This document shows, piece by piece, positions 1 through 7,063 of a stretch of DNA of 21,588 nucleotides. The position numbers and the translations under genes were made by a program. The DNA is taken from contig JAAYGP010000227.1 of NCBI GenBank assembly GCA_012727625.1, positions 1-21,588 on the forward strand, written 5' to 3'. Numbering within the stretch: position 1 is the stretch's first letter; the number at the start of each line of letters is the position of its first letter. Under the pieces are notes generated by a model. It had not been told where the DNA came from. It saw only the letters and a program-made list of their open reading frames with translations, and searched no databases. The DNA is from Clostridiaceae bacterium. Lineage in GTDB: Bacteria > Bacillota > Clostridia > DSM-8532.

Positions 1-33
1 AACAAATGGTCCTTTTTTTACAGATCTACCCAC
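1..33 (-). CDS. rpsS: 30S ribosomal protein S19, N-terminal fragment (cut by window edge)
   Basis: The minus strand reads GTG followed by codons for MGRSVKKGPFV, the conserved N-terminus of bacterial S19, which binds 16S rRNA in the head of the small subunit. Only 11 codons are in the window. The GTG start at 31-33 is preceded by a strong Shine-Dalgarno sequence (GGAGGT, 42-47). It lies 23 nt downstream of the rplB stop codon, which is the normal order in the S10 operon (rplB then rpsS). Confidence 0.9.
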   Translation of the reverse strand, partial: MGRSVKKGPFV

Positions 34-56
34 AGAACAAACCTCCTCCCGGCATC

Positions 57-890
57 TTACTTAGCATTACGTCTCTTGACGATGAATTTGCTGCTCTGCT
101 TACTCTTCTTCCTTGTTTTATACCCTAATGTTGGCTTACCCCAAGGTGTAACAGGGCTTGGCATTCCAACGGGAGATTTTCCCTCCCCACCGCCATGAGG
201 ATGGTCAACCGGATTCATAACCACACCGCGAACACGGGATCTGCGGCCCATCCAGCGTTTTCTGCCGGCTTTTCCTATGTTGATGTTTTCGTGATCCAAA
301 TTACCAACCTGCCCAATGGTTGCTTTACAATTGACACTCACCATGCGTACCTCGCCTGATGGAAGCCTTATCTGCGCATACTTCCCTTCACGGGCCATCA
401 ATTGGGCCATATTACCTGCAGAACGAACAAGCTGTCCGCCTTTGCCAGGTTTAAGTTCTATGTTATGAATAACAGAACCCAAGGGAATGTTCGACAGCGG
501 AATCGCGTTTCCGACACGAATATCAGCATTTTCTCCGGACATAACGGTATCTCCCACATTTAAGCCATAAGGAGCCAGAATATATCTTTTCTCGCCATCC
601 GCATATACAAGAAGCGCAATATTGGCTGAACGGTTTGGATCATATTCAATAGCCGACACTTTTGCCGGTATATTATCCTTATCCCTTTTAAAGTCAATAA
701 TCCGGTACTTTTGCTTTGCACCGCCGCCACGGAACCTTACGGTTATTTTGCCGTGTGAATTTCTCCCGCCGGTCTTCTTTTTGGGAGCCAGCAGGGATTT
801 TTCCGGCTCTTTTTTTGTTATTTCTTCAAAAGTGGATACAGTCATCTGTCTTCTTGCAGGAGAAGTTGGCCTGTATTTTTTCAATGGCAT
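57..890 (-). CDS. rplB: 50S ribosomal protein L2
   Basis: This is universal ribosomal protein uL2 (277 aa), a 23S rRNA-binding protein needed for subunit association and peptidyl-transferase function. The protein starts MPLKKYRPTSPARRQ and carries the conserved C-terminal segment NPVDHPHGGGEGK, whose His lies near the peptidyl transferase centre. Length is normal for the family. The frame is open to a GTG at 899, but that codon lies inside the Shine-Dalgarno sequence; AAAGGAG is correctly spaced for the ATG at 888-890, so I start there. It follows rplW after an unusually long gap of about 210 nt. Confidence 0.97.
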   Translation of the reverse strand: MPLKKYRPTSPARRQMTVSTFEEITKKEPEKSLLAPKKKTGGRNSHGKITVRFRGGGAKQKYRIIDFKRDKDNIPAKVSAIEYDPNRSANIALLVYADGEKRYILAPYGLNVGDTVMSGENADIRVGNAIPLSNIPLGSVIHNIELKPGKGGQLVRSAGNMAQLMAREGKYAQIRLPSGEVRMVSVNCKATIGQVGNLDHENINIGKAGRKRWMGRRSRVRGVVMNPVDHPHGGGEGKSPVGMPSPVTPWGKPTLGYKTRKKSKQSSKFIVKRRNAK

Positions 891-1032
891 GACATTCACT
901 CCTTTACTAAATTACATCCATCCGTTAGCAGGCCGACTGTATAGCCTATTCAACCGGTGGATAATCCTTTTATAATCTAAAAATACCAATACTGCTTTTT
1001 GTATCCTGTGCAAAATCTTCTGTTTCATTAAG

Positions 1033-1068
1033 TTTTTATCCGGACACTTAAATCCTGGCCGGTAAAAA
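1033..1068. repeat. Imperfect inverted repeat in the long rplW-rplB spacer
   Basis: TTTTTATCCGG (1033-1043) pairs with CCGGTAAAAA (1059-1068) with one bulged base and a 15-nt loop. It lies in the 211-nt gap between rplW and rplB (891-1101). Neither strand has a T-run directly after the stem, so it is not a standard intrinsic terminator. It could be an mRNA processing or stability hairpin within the operon transcript. No ORF or clear promoter was seen in the rest of the gap. Confidence 0.4.
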
Positions 1069-1101
1069 TCTTGTCAGATTATATCACAGGTTCAGTTAAA
1101 A

Positions 1102-1455
1102 TTATTGCATACCACCGAATTCGGGAATTTCAGTCTTGTACTTTTTGCCGGTGGTCACTTGTTTTCCGTTGCTGTCATAATAGGTAACAGGCTTTGGATC
1201 TGTGTCAATTTTAACTATTGCTTTTTTCCATTTCGGTGTGGTTCCAACGTGCACACCCATTCTCTTTTCTTTTCCTTCATAGTTAACTGTGTTAACATTA
1301 ATGACTTTAACACCGAAAAGCTTTTCAACCGCATTTCTGATGTCTGTTTTGGTAGCCCGGCGGGCAACTATAAAGGTGTATTTGCCCTGACTTATTTCGT
1401 CATTGCTTTTTTCAGTAATATACGGGCTAATAATAACATCCTCTGCAAAACGCAT
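1102..1455 (-). CDS. rplW: 50S ribosomal protein L23
   Basis: This is uL23 (117 aa), which binds 23S rRNA beside the exit tunnel and forms the docking site for trigger factor and SRP. It is recognised by the N-terminal block AEDVIISPYITEKS and the following VEKLFGVKVINVNTVN and KRMGVHVGTTPKWKKAIV segments. It is about 20 residues longer than typical 95-100 aa L23 because of a C-terminal tail (YYDSNGKQVTTGKKYKTEIP and a few more residues). The ATG overlaps the rplD stop codon by one base (TAATG), so translation is probably coupled to rplD. Confidence 0.97.
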   Translation of the reverse strand: MRFAEDVIISPYITEKSNDEISQGKYTFIVARRATKTDIRNAVEKLFGVKVINVNTVNYEGKEKRMGVHVGTTPKWKKAIVKIDTDPKPVTYYDSNGKQVTTGKKYKTEIPEFGGMQ

Positions 1456-2078
1456 TATGCATACACCTCCTCGACCCTGGCAACAGCATCCTTTGTTATT
1501 ATAAACTTACTATGCTTAAGAATATCATAAGTGTTAAGAGTATTAACAACGGATGTTTTTATATCCGGAATATTCCTTGCGGATTTAACAACTTTTTCAT
1601 CAACTTCCGGAAGAACAACAAGTGCTGAGCCATCAACCTTAAGATTGTTCAAAACCTTTACAAATTCCTTGGTTTTAATTTCAGGAAGCACCAGCTCATC
1701 AAGAACTATAATATTGTTATCCAGAACTTTACTGGACAATGCGCTTTTTAATGCTACACGCTTCATTTTCTTCGGTATTGAGTAGCTGTAGTCCCTTGGT
1801 TTTGGCGCGATAGCAACACCGCCGCCTTTCCATTGCACATTGCGAATACTGCCATGGCGGGCACGTCCGGTTCCTTTTTGTCTCCATGGTTTTCTGCCGC
1901 CGCCTCTGACCTCACTGACAGTTTTCGCGGACTGCGTTCCCTGCCGCCTGTTGGCCAGCTGGTTTACAACTGCTGCATGCATGGTTGCTTCATTTATCTT
2001 TGCACCGAATATATCATCGCTGAGATTTATTTCTCCGACAACCTCGCCTTTCATGTTATATACATCCACTTTCGGCAT
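1455..2078 (-). CDS. rplD: 50S ribosomal protein L4
   Basis: This is uL4 (207 aa), an early-assembly 23S rRNA-binding protein with an extended loop into the exit tunnel. It starts MPKVDVYNMKGEVVGEINL. The basic loop GRKPWRQKGTGRARHGSIR and the following GGGVAIAPKPRDYSYSIPKK are diagnostic. The frame is open to an ATG at 2094-2096, but that would place the Shine-Dalgarno GGAGG inside the coding region; the ATG at 2076-2078 is correctly spaced from it. It lies 30 nt after rplC. In enterobacteria L4 represses its own operon; whether this L4 acts on the leader at 3111-3451 is unknown. Confidence 0.97.
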   Translation of the reverse strand: MPKVDVYNMKGEVVGEINLSDDIFGAKINEATMHAAVVNQLANRRQGTQSAKTVSEVRGGGRKPWRQKGTGRARHGSIRNVQWKGGGVAIAPKPRDYSYSIPKKMKRVALKSALSSKVLDNNIIVLDELVLPEIKTKEFVKVLNNLKVDGSALVVLPEVDEKVVKSARNIPDIKTSVVNTLNTYDILKHSKFIITKDAVARVEEVYA

Positions 2079-2108
2079 TTCAGGTCCTCCTTCCATCTAG
2101 TAAGTGTT

Positions 2109-2741
2109 TCAAGCCTTGACACTTTCCTTAATAACAACAAGACCGCCTTTGGGGCCGGGAACAGCTCCCTTTACAAGCAACAGATTCCTGCCGTCATCAA
2201 CCCGTACAACCGAGAGGTTTTGTACTGTTACGTTTTCTGCTCCCATATGGCCAGGAAGTTTTCTCCCTTTAAAAACACGGCTGGGAATGGATGCTCCTGC
2301 CAACGCACCAACACCTCTGTGGTATTTGGAACCATGAGATTCACGGCCTCTGGATGTGCCAAAGCGCTTAACAGTCCCCTGATAACCCTTACCCTTGGAA
2401 GCACCGGACACATCCACCTTGTCGCCTTCTTTGAACATGTCCCCTACTTTAATTTCCTGTCCGATTTCAAAAGTGTCAACTTTATCAAGCCTGAATTCTT
2501 TTATATATCTTTTTGCAGAAACACCGGCTTTTTCAAACTGACCTTTCATGGGCTTGTTAACTCTTTTTTCCTTAATGTCTTCAAACCCAAACTTTATAGC
2601 CTTATAGCCGTCTACTTCCTCATTCTTTATCTGAAGAACGGAAATTGGTCCTGCCGCAATTACGGTTACAGGAATCTGTTTCCCTTCTTCCGTAAATATT
2701 TGAGTCATTCCGATTTTTTTACCCAGCATGCATTTTTGCAT
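2109..2741 (-). CDS. rplC: 50S ribosomal protein L3
   Basis: This is uL3 (210 aa), an early 23S rRNA-binding protein that reaches towards the peptidyl transferase centre. It has the N-terminal signature MLGKKIGMTQIF and the central RGRESHGSKYHRGVGALAG, with HMGAENVTVQNL near the C-terminus. A GGAGG Shine-Dalgarno sequence lies 9 nt before the ATG at 2739-2741. An internal ATG four codons later could also serve, but the upstream one matches the usual L3 N-terminus better. It lies 57 nt after rpsJ and before rplD in one operon. Confidence 0.97.
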   Translation of the reverse strand: MQKCMLGKKIGMTQIFTEEGKQIPVTVIAAGPISVLQIKNEEVDGYKAIKFGFEDIKEKRVNKPMKGQFEKAGVSAKRYIKEFRLDKVDTFEIGQEIKVGDMFKEGDKVDVSGASKGKGYQGTVKRFGTSRGRESHGSKYHRGVGALAGASIPSRVFKGRKLPGHMGAENVTVQNLSVVRVDDGRNLLLVKGAVPGPKGGLVVIKESVKA

Positions 2742-2798
2742 TTATATTTCCCTCCTGTCATTGGTTCGCTGTTACGCGAACATAACGTAATTTATGCT

Positions 2799-3110
2799 TT
2801 ATAACTTGATTTCAATATCCACACCTGCAGGCAGATCCATTCTCATCAACGCATCAACTGTCTTTGGTGTCGGTACTAAAATGTCAATCAGCCGCTTATG
2901 GGTTCTCATTTCAAATTGCTCCCGCGAATCCTTATATTTATGGGGCGCGCGCAGTATTGTTATTACTTCTCTCTTTGTTGGCAGCGGTACAGGACCTGAA
3001 ACTTTTGCCCCGGTTCTTTTTGCTGTCTCTACAATTTTCTCTGCTGATTGATCCAGTATCTGGTGATCAAATGCTTTTAATCTGATACGGATTTTTTGTT
3101 TGTTCGCCAT
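2799..3110 (-). CDS. rpsJ: 30S ribosomal protein S10
   Basis: This is uS10 (103 aa), a 16S rRNA head protein that is also NusE, a partner of NusB in antitermination. It is recognised by IRIRLKAFDHQILDQSAEKIV, the loop PLPTKREVITILRAPHKYKD and the C-terminal half with RTHKRLIDIL. Length and start are standard, with GGAGG seven nucleotides before the ATG. It is the first gene of the S10 operon here. It is preceded by a long structured leader with a terminator-like hairpin rather than by tuf. Confidence 0.98.
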   Translation of the reverse strand: MANKQKIRIRLKAFDHQILDQSAEKIVETAKRTGAKVSGPVPLPTKREVITILRAPHKYKDSREQFEMRTHKRLIDILVPTPKTVDALMRMDLPAGVDIEIKL

Positions 3111-3451
3111 ATATAAGCCTCCTAACCCGTGCTTCCGGGATTAGCAACTCATTCACCCGAAAGCTCTAATGTTTTGTGCCAAATGCACTGTTCATAATGA
3201 CGCAACAAGTGTTTTTCTGTACACTCTGCCGGGTGTGTCGCGAGTGCCGATTTAAAAAACCCAGCAAAAACAAGCATCATAACTTGCTAAATCTGGGCTC
3301 TGTAGCAAATACTTGACGCATAAATATATTTATGCGTACATGCAAGATGTACAGTGACTTGTCGCCCGGCTTCTCTGAATCGGACACTCTCCGTTGAAGT
3401 TCCCCGTTCAAGCCGGCCATCTCCAACTTCATCGTATGCCATGTCACAACA
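3111..3451 (-). promoter_or_regulatory. Long structured 5' leader of the S10 operon, candidate attenuator
   Basis: The predicted transcript from the promoter at 3458-3486 runs about 340 nt before rpsJ and has no convincing gene. Reading along the RNA there is GAAGTT pairing with AACTTC, then GCCGGCTT pairing with AAGCCGGGC around an inner CGGA/TCCG hairpin. Next come a 17-nt hairpin (3336-3352) and a perfect 22-nt palindrome (3316-3337), then a terminator hairpin (3254-3297), and finally AATCCCG/CGGGTT directly before the rpsJ Shine-Dalgarno sequence. A TTGCT stretch (complement at 3304-3308) could pair with the terminator's 5' arm (AGCAA), a possible antiterminator. The pairings are seen by eye; the regulatory role is inferred. 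Confidence 0.6.
3254..3297 (-). terminator. Intrinsic terminator / attenuator inside the S10 leader
   Basis: On the minus strand CCCAG-ATTTA-GCAAG ... CTTG-TTTTTG-CTGGG forms a hairpin (arms at 3293-3297 and 3260-3264, with GCAAG/CTTG inside), followed at once by six T residues (3254-3259). It is about 155 nt downstream of the predicted start site and about 145 nt upstream of rpsJ. It would therefore stop most transcripts before the operon unless antitermination occurs. Confidence 0.65.
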
Positions 3452-3457
3452 TTCAAG

Positions 3458-3486
3458 ATTATACTATAAATCTTTTTCCATAGCAA
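3458..3486 (-). promoter_or_regulatory. Sigma-A-type promoter of the S10 operon
   Basis: On the minus strand TTGCTA (3481-3486) and TATAAT (3458-3463) are separated by exactly 17 nt. An A/T-rich stretch (3487-3506) lies immediately upstream and resembles an UP element. The predicted start site is near 3451, which gives a leader of about 340 nt before rpsJ. Confidence 0.75.
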
Positions 3487-3544
3487 GAGTTTTTTTTATT
3501 TTTTTTCTTCCGCGCAAATAGCATGTTAAAATGAAACACTTCCT

Positions 3545-3670
3545 CCTTGTAACTGATTTTTTCTATCAATTACAAGGATAATTATTTGGTGTGGTGCCTT
3601 CAATGGCCTTTTGCAATAGTGGGGAATTTATCGTTGCAAAACCGGGGAATTATTTTTGCAACTTTGTCCG
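3545..3670. mobile_element. Possible IS21-family end remnant with internal repeats
   Basis: The hexamer TTGCAA recurs at 3611, 3634 and 3656, a 22-23 nt period, with GGGGAATT at 3621-3628 and again at 3644-3651. Multiple short subterminal repeats of this style (TTGCAA...GGGGAATT) are typical of IS21-family ends, from memory. A hairpin lies just before it (3545-3577, 12 of 13 positions paired, 7-nt loop). No istA or istB coding sequence is present, so at most one end survives. Low to moderate confidence. Confidence 0.35.
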
Positions 3671-3749
3671 TTTTAATTATGCAACAAACAAATGTCATAC
3701 CTTATACTGTCCATAGCACGATGCAAAATCAGCAGGTAATTATTTTGTT

Positions 3750-4073
3750 ATGTGTATTATGAATGAAGTGTACATATATAATATACTTAACGATACTATT
3801 CAGGAAATAAAGCCTGAAGCATATAAATTAAATCCTGCTCTCTACTGTAGTCCTGATAATAATTATGTTATCTTTTCATATTATAAACAACCAAAATCCC
3901 CCAATAGAAATTTGGAAATTATTGATCTGAATAAAAATAAAACACATTATTTGGATATTCCTAATAATATTGCCTATGAATGGCTAACTTGGAGCGATAA
4001 TCGGCAAATATTAATCAGTTACCATTATCTGGAAGATAAAGAAGAGTCAATGTTTCCTGACTTAGTCTTTTAA
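3750..4073 (+). pseudogene. Truncated beta-propeller-like protein fragment
   Basis: An open frame of 107 codons encodes two repeat-like segments, LYCSPDNNYVIFSYY and LTWSDNRQILISYHY. Their S-P/S-D-N pattern before a beta-strand resembles TolB/WD40-like propeller blades. The same frame reads plausibly upstream of the ATG (SAGNYFVM), no good ribosome binding site precedes it, and the protein is far too short for a whole propeller. I therefore take it as an internal fragment of a larger gene. It lies directly beside the IS21-like repeats, which may mark the truncation. Its last 12 bp overlap the 3' end of the convergent ligase gene. Confidence 0.5.
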
Positions 4074-5975
4074 GGAAGAAGAGTTCGCCCATGCCAGGCG
4101 GATTCCAAACCCAAGGAGCATCCAGAATATCGGGGAAACGGCAACTGTACTGTCATTAAAAATTCCGGCAACACAGTAGCCTGCAACCGACAACAGGATG
4201 CACGCCGATAAAACAAGTGTTTTTTCAGATTCCTGCTCCGGATTTGTTTCCTGTGTTTTAAATAAATCCGGAGAATGATTATGTTTTATAACGAAACTCA
4301 AGGATGAACCCCTACCCCGCCTCTGTAGGTGGCGAGTAGCGATATCTGAAATAAGATGGCGGGTACATCTCCAGCCCCGATATAGCGGTGTGCTGCAATT
4401 GCAGTAAATTGTTTCTGTTGCTATAATGTTCCGAAATGACTTAACAATATACCAAATAATGAAAACTAAAAGAAACAAAAGAGACAAGACACCTGAACCA
4501 AATGCAGTTTGCAGATACCAGCTATGGGGTTTGCTTATAATCGTCCATATAGCGCCATAGTTCAATTTTCCGACAATATCATTCTGCGGGAATTCATAAA
4601 TAATAGTGTCCGGGCCATATCCTATAAACAGGGCCTTTTTTAGCAGGGGAAAGGTTCTTGACCAGATATACCCCCTGCCGGAGGCAAAAGATTCCTTTCC
4701 TTTAAAGCCAATGGCTTCAGCTTCCCCGATGTCTGTCAGTTTTCCATTGTACCCGACAACCTGAAGCTTTCCGTTGTTATAAACAAATTCAATATCCCTG
4801 TCATCAATTATAAGCATGAGCCATGCCAAATCATTTTCATAGTATTCATATCCTGAAATATCCCTGAAAGGTTCCGCTTCAAACTCGATTGCCTGGTTGT
4901 CCGTGTTGTGCCTGTATAATATTTTTTCATCCTCTTTGTTGCTGAAACTGAAGCCGGCTTCGTCATAACTGATTTTTAATTCCCATCGATCTGTTTTTAT
5001 CACTGCGTTTGTGTTCCCTGTTATCTTAATATCTTCGAACCTCACCCTGTCTTGTTGTTTTTCCCCATGGAAAGGATTAAGGCTTCTGATTTCTTCAAAC
5101 AAAAAGCCATTGCTGACAGAGTTCATTACAATAAGAATAAAAAGGCTATAAACAACCATTCCGATTATCCATCCCAATTGAGCTTTTATTGCTTTCCGCA
5201 GCAGTATAAATCCAATGAGAATGATGGTCAAAGCAGCAATATAGCCGGCTCTTGACATGGACCCCGCAAGCAGGAAGAAGACTAATCCGTATGAAACAAG
5301 CAAGTACAAAATTTTTTTGGCCCGGTTTGTTTCAAGGAGCACCATAGCTACGGAAAGGGGCATCAAAAGCACCGCATAGGTTCCCACATAATTTGAATTA
5401 CCAATGGTTGAGGATACTGCATAGGGAGGATCTATTTCTATTATTCCTGTAAACTCCATAGCACCAATGACAGCTATAACCGCAGAAGCTGCCAGCGTAA
5501 TTTTTATTAACCCTATAATATGGGAGTTTTCTGTTATTAAAAGATATGAGAAAACCAGAATGATTAAATAAAGCATAATGGTAAGCCCGCCCTCGTATTG
5601 ATCAACAATACCAAAGGCTGCTGAAATCCTGTGCCTGGAAAAAATCGTTGACAAAAGTACGCAAACTGCAAAAGGAAATAATAAATAGAAAACTTCAGGG
5701 AACTTAAAATTATTAACCCGATACTCGCATTTACTTATCCTGTCTGATAAAAGAATGATTAAAGCCAAAACTACAGCAAAATAAAGAAAGCAAACCTTGA
5801 TCAAACAAAAATAATCATCATACCACCGGCTTTTAATAAGCACCTCCGCTATCTCCTTATTATGAGGGACAGAAATATGAATTTTGACCAGCGGTATGAT
5901 AAAAGCTATGATAAAAAACGGAACAAATCGCAGTATCGAGTCCAATGAGCGAAAGCTTTTCAATAATTTCTCCAT
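4062..5975 (-). CDS. O-antigen ligase / Wzy polymerase-like polytopic membrane protein
   Basis: This 637-aa protein has about ten predicted membrane helices and a large extracytoplasmic domain (about residues 290-475). The conserved O-Ag_ligase/Wzy_C features are present: GNSNYVGTYAVLL, SMSRAGY, then SGRGYIWSRTFPLL (432-445), FIGYGPD and PHSWYLQ with His484, followed by helices. Such proteins join or polymerise polysaccharide on lipid carriers at the outer face of the membrane. In a Gram-positive, cell-wall glycopolymer or glycoprotein glycosylation is more likely than LPS. Residues about 523-560 look inserted (see the repeat at 4305-4408). The frame extends to a TTG at 5990, but the ATG at 5973-5975 follows GGGAAG at suitable spacing. 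No glycosyltransferase genes lie nearby. Confidence 0.8.
   Translation of the reverse strand: MEKLLKSFRSLDSILRFVPFFIIAFIIPLVKIHISVPHNKEIAEVLIKSRWYDDYFCLIKVCFLYFAVVLALIILLSDRISKCEYRVNNFKFPEVFYLLFPFAVCVLLSTIFSRHRISAAFGIVDQYEGGLTIMLYLIILVFSYLLITENSHIIGLIKITLAASAVIAVIGAMEFTGIIEIDPPYAVSSTIGNSNYVGTYAVLLMPLSVAMVLLETNRAKKILYLLVSYGLVFFLLAGSMSRAGYIAALTIILIGFILLRKAIKAQLGWIIGMVVYSLFILIVMNSVSNGFLFEEIRSLNPFHGEKQQDRVRFEDIKITGNTNAVIKTDRWELKISYDEAGFSFSNKEDEKILYRHNTDNQAIEFEAEPFRDISGYEYYENDLAWLMLIIDDRDIEFVYNNGKLQVVGYNGKLTDIGEAEAIGFKGKESFASGRGYIWSRTFPLLKKALFIGYGPDTIIYEFPQNDIVGKLNYGAIWTIISKPHSWYLQTAFGSGVLSLLFLLVFIIWYIVKSFRNIIATETIYCNCSTPLYRGWRCTRHLISDIATRHLQRRGRGSSLSFVIKHNHSPDLFKTQETNPEQESEKTLVLSACILLSVAGYCVAGIFNDSTVAVSPIFWMLLGFGIRLAWANSSSLKD
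4305..4408. repeat. Repeat-like G+C-rich insertion inside the ligase gene
   Basis: About 100 bp are roughly 55% G+C by hand count within an A+T-rich gene. They contain CTGCAATTGCAG (4393-4404, a perfect palindrome), CCTAC/GTAGG (4311-4315 with 4325-4329), the competing CGCC/GGCG (4318-4321 with 4331-4334), and GATATC/GATATA arms. The encoded stretch is Cys- and Arg-rich (for example YRGWRCTRHL and RHLQRRGRGSS). It is unlike the hydrophobic and acidic sequence around it and sits in a loop between two helices. It looks like an intergenic palindromic repeat that inserted in frame. Family unknown. Confidence 0.45.
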
Positions 5976-6083
5976 ATCAGTTCTTCCCAAATCATTTCCA
6001 TTTGTTCATTTTATCGGGGTTAAGCCCATCACAGAGCCCTGGTTGCTTTGGTGACATACTGACATACTCCAATCACGTCGCCT

Positions 6084-6347
6084 TTATGCTTCCTTATTAA
6101 TTCGTTTGTTGCGGAAATAAAGCACAATATCGGTAAAAACCATTAATGAGTTCAATATGTACAGGAAAATGACGTAATCAAACCTGTATATGATCTTGTG
6201 CAATATACCGAAGATATACCCGACGAACAGGATTATAAGGAAAAGAATGCTTTTCCCCTTTGTAGACCTGCTTTTATATGATTTATAGATGGAAGCAGGC
6301 CAGGCAGCACCAAAGCAAACCAACATTCCAATTTCAAATATACTCAT
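6084..6347 (-). CDS. SemiSWEET / PQ-loop-like small membrane protein
   Basis: This 87-aa protein has three predicted membrane helices (about residues 3-20, 32-50 and 56-78). The motif WPASIYKSYKSRSTKGKS between helices 1 and 2 matches the proline-containing helix and basic loop of half-size SWEET (PQ-loop) proteins. Those work as dimers to move sugars down a gradient; the substrate here cannot be told. Length is typical of SemiSWEETs. The ATG at 6345-6347 follows AGGAGG with 7-nt spacing. A strong hairpin lies just upstream (6367-6397). It stands alone between the ligase gene and a protease remnant. Confidence 0.7.
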   Translation of the reverse strand: MSIFEIGMLVCFGAAWPASIYKSYKSRSTKGKSILFLIILFVGYIFGILHKIIYRFDYVIFLYILNSLMVFTDIVLYFRNKRINKEA

Positions 6348-6366
6348 TAAAAGTCCTCCTTTGACG

Positions 6367-6397
6367 TATTCCCCCCTTTCAAAAAGGTGGGGGAATA
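6367..6397. repeat. Strong hairpin just upstream of the SemiSWEET-like gene
   Basis: TATTCCCCC (6367-6375) pairs perfectly with GGGGGAATA (6389-6397), and CTTT (6376-6379) pairs inside with AAAG (6383-6386), leaving a small loop. On the minus strand it ends 8 nt before the Shine-Dalgarno sequence of the 6084-6347 gene. No T-run follows on either strand, so it may be an operator, mRNA stabiliser or translation-control hairpin rather than a terminator. Confidence 0.45.
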
Positions 6398-6502
6398 TAG
6401 AATTAACATTATCTATGCATTACACCGGCATTTAATGTCAGGGTTATGCACTTTTTTACGCTTTTTAATTTTAACATGGCATTATGATCTCTTTAAGTTA
6501 AA

Positions 6503-6848
6503 TCAATCCTTCATATTCATAACGGTTTCTGCAAATTTCCTGAGTTTCTTATACACCAAACCGTTTACCGTATTTTCAGGGTATGTACCGTCAGGTCTCT
6601 TTTCCCCGGCTTCCACACCTGTCAGGATTTCTATTCCCTCGTCCACATTTTTTATTGCGTAAATGTGGAAGAGCCCCGAAGCCACAGCCTCTGCCACCTC
6701 TTCATTCAGAACCAGGTTATGATTGTTCTGATGGGGTATTATAACTCCCTGCTTTCCGGTTAAGCCCCTGTGTTTGCATAAACTTAAAGAATGACGGGTC
6801 GCATACCCTTCGCAGCTTATCTTCCGACAGGCTTCGGTATTTACTCAT
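6503..6848 (-). pseudogene. LonB-like ATP-dependent protease, internal-deletion remnant
   Basis: Two ends of one protein are fused out of frame. From the ATG at 6846-6848, after a perfect AGGAGG, the first 23 codons give MSKYRSLSEDKLRRVCDPSF plus FKF, the typical start of AAA_32/Lon-like proteases. At about 6776-6779 the reading frame changes. The rest, CKHRGLTGKQGVIIPHQNN through EAVASGLFHIYAIKNVDEGI and ILTGVEAG to the stop at 6503, is the extreme C-terminus of the same family. The ATPase, the catalytic Ser and most of the protein (perhaps 600 residues) are missing. It is non-functional as a protease. The intact lon at 17204-19642 is a different family (LonA). Confidence 0.75.
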
Positions 6849-6977
6849 GCCCTACCTCCTTTATATTTTTACGGGATTATTTTTTATATAAAGCAAGAAT
6901 TTCTTTGCACAAGTATCAAGGTTTGCGGTAAGTACCGGTGGGTTCTGGTTAACCTTTATGGTGCATCATTTCAATGG

Positions 6978-7063
6978 GTACGTTCTTTTGGTATGCTTCG
7001 CCGGTACAAGCGATCAGTACATCATGGATACAGCCTTGCAAGTGCGTTCTTTTGGTATACTTC
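6978..7063. repeat. Pair of 22-bp direct repeats downstream of rimI
   Basis: The 22-bp stretches at 6978-6999 and 7042-7063 share 20 of 22 bases (core CGTTCTTTTGGTAT) with a 64-nt period. They lie in the 283-nt gap between rimI and the LonB remnant. No terminator for the tsaE-tsaB-rimI operon was identified here. The frame of rimI stays open for 60 codons after its stop codon, to 6949, which may be chance. Confidence 0.45.

Noticed and set aside
622..975. Plus-strand frame opposite rplB
   Set aside because: Shadow of the L2 gene; no start signal and no recognisable motif.
1833..2804. Open frame of 323 codons on the plus strand opposite rplD and rplC
   Set aside because: It is antisense to two certain ribosomal protein genes, has no ribosome binding site and its composition is not protein-like; it is a shadow frame.
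3254..3451. T-box riboswitch in the S10 leader
   Set aside because: No T-box sequence (such as GGTGGTACCGCG) or specifier-loop layout was seen before the terminator.
3277..3486. Minus-strand frame of 69 codons in the S10 leader as a leader peptide
   Set aside because: It begins upstream of the predicted transcription start, overlaps the promoter and has no ribosome binding site.
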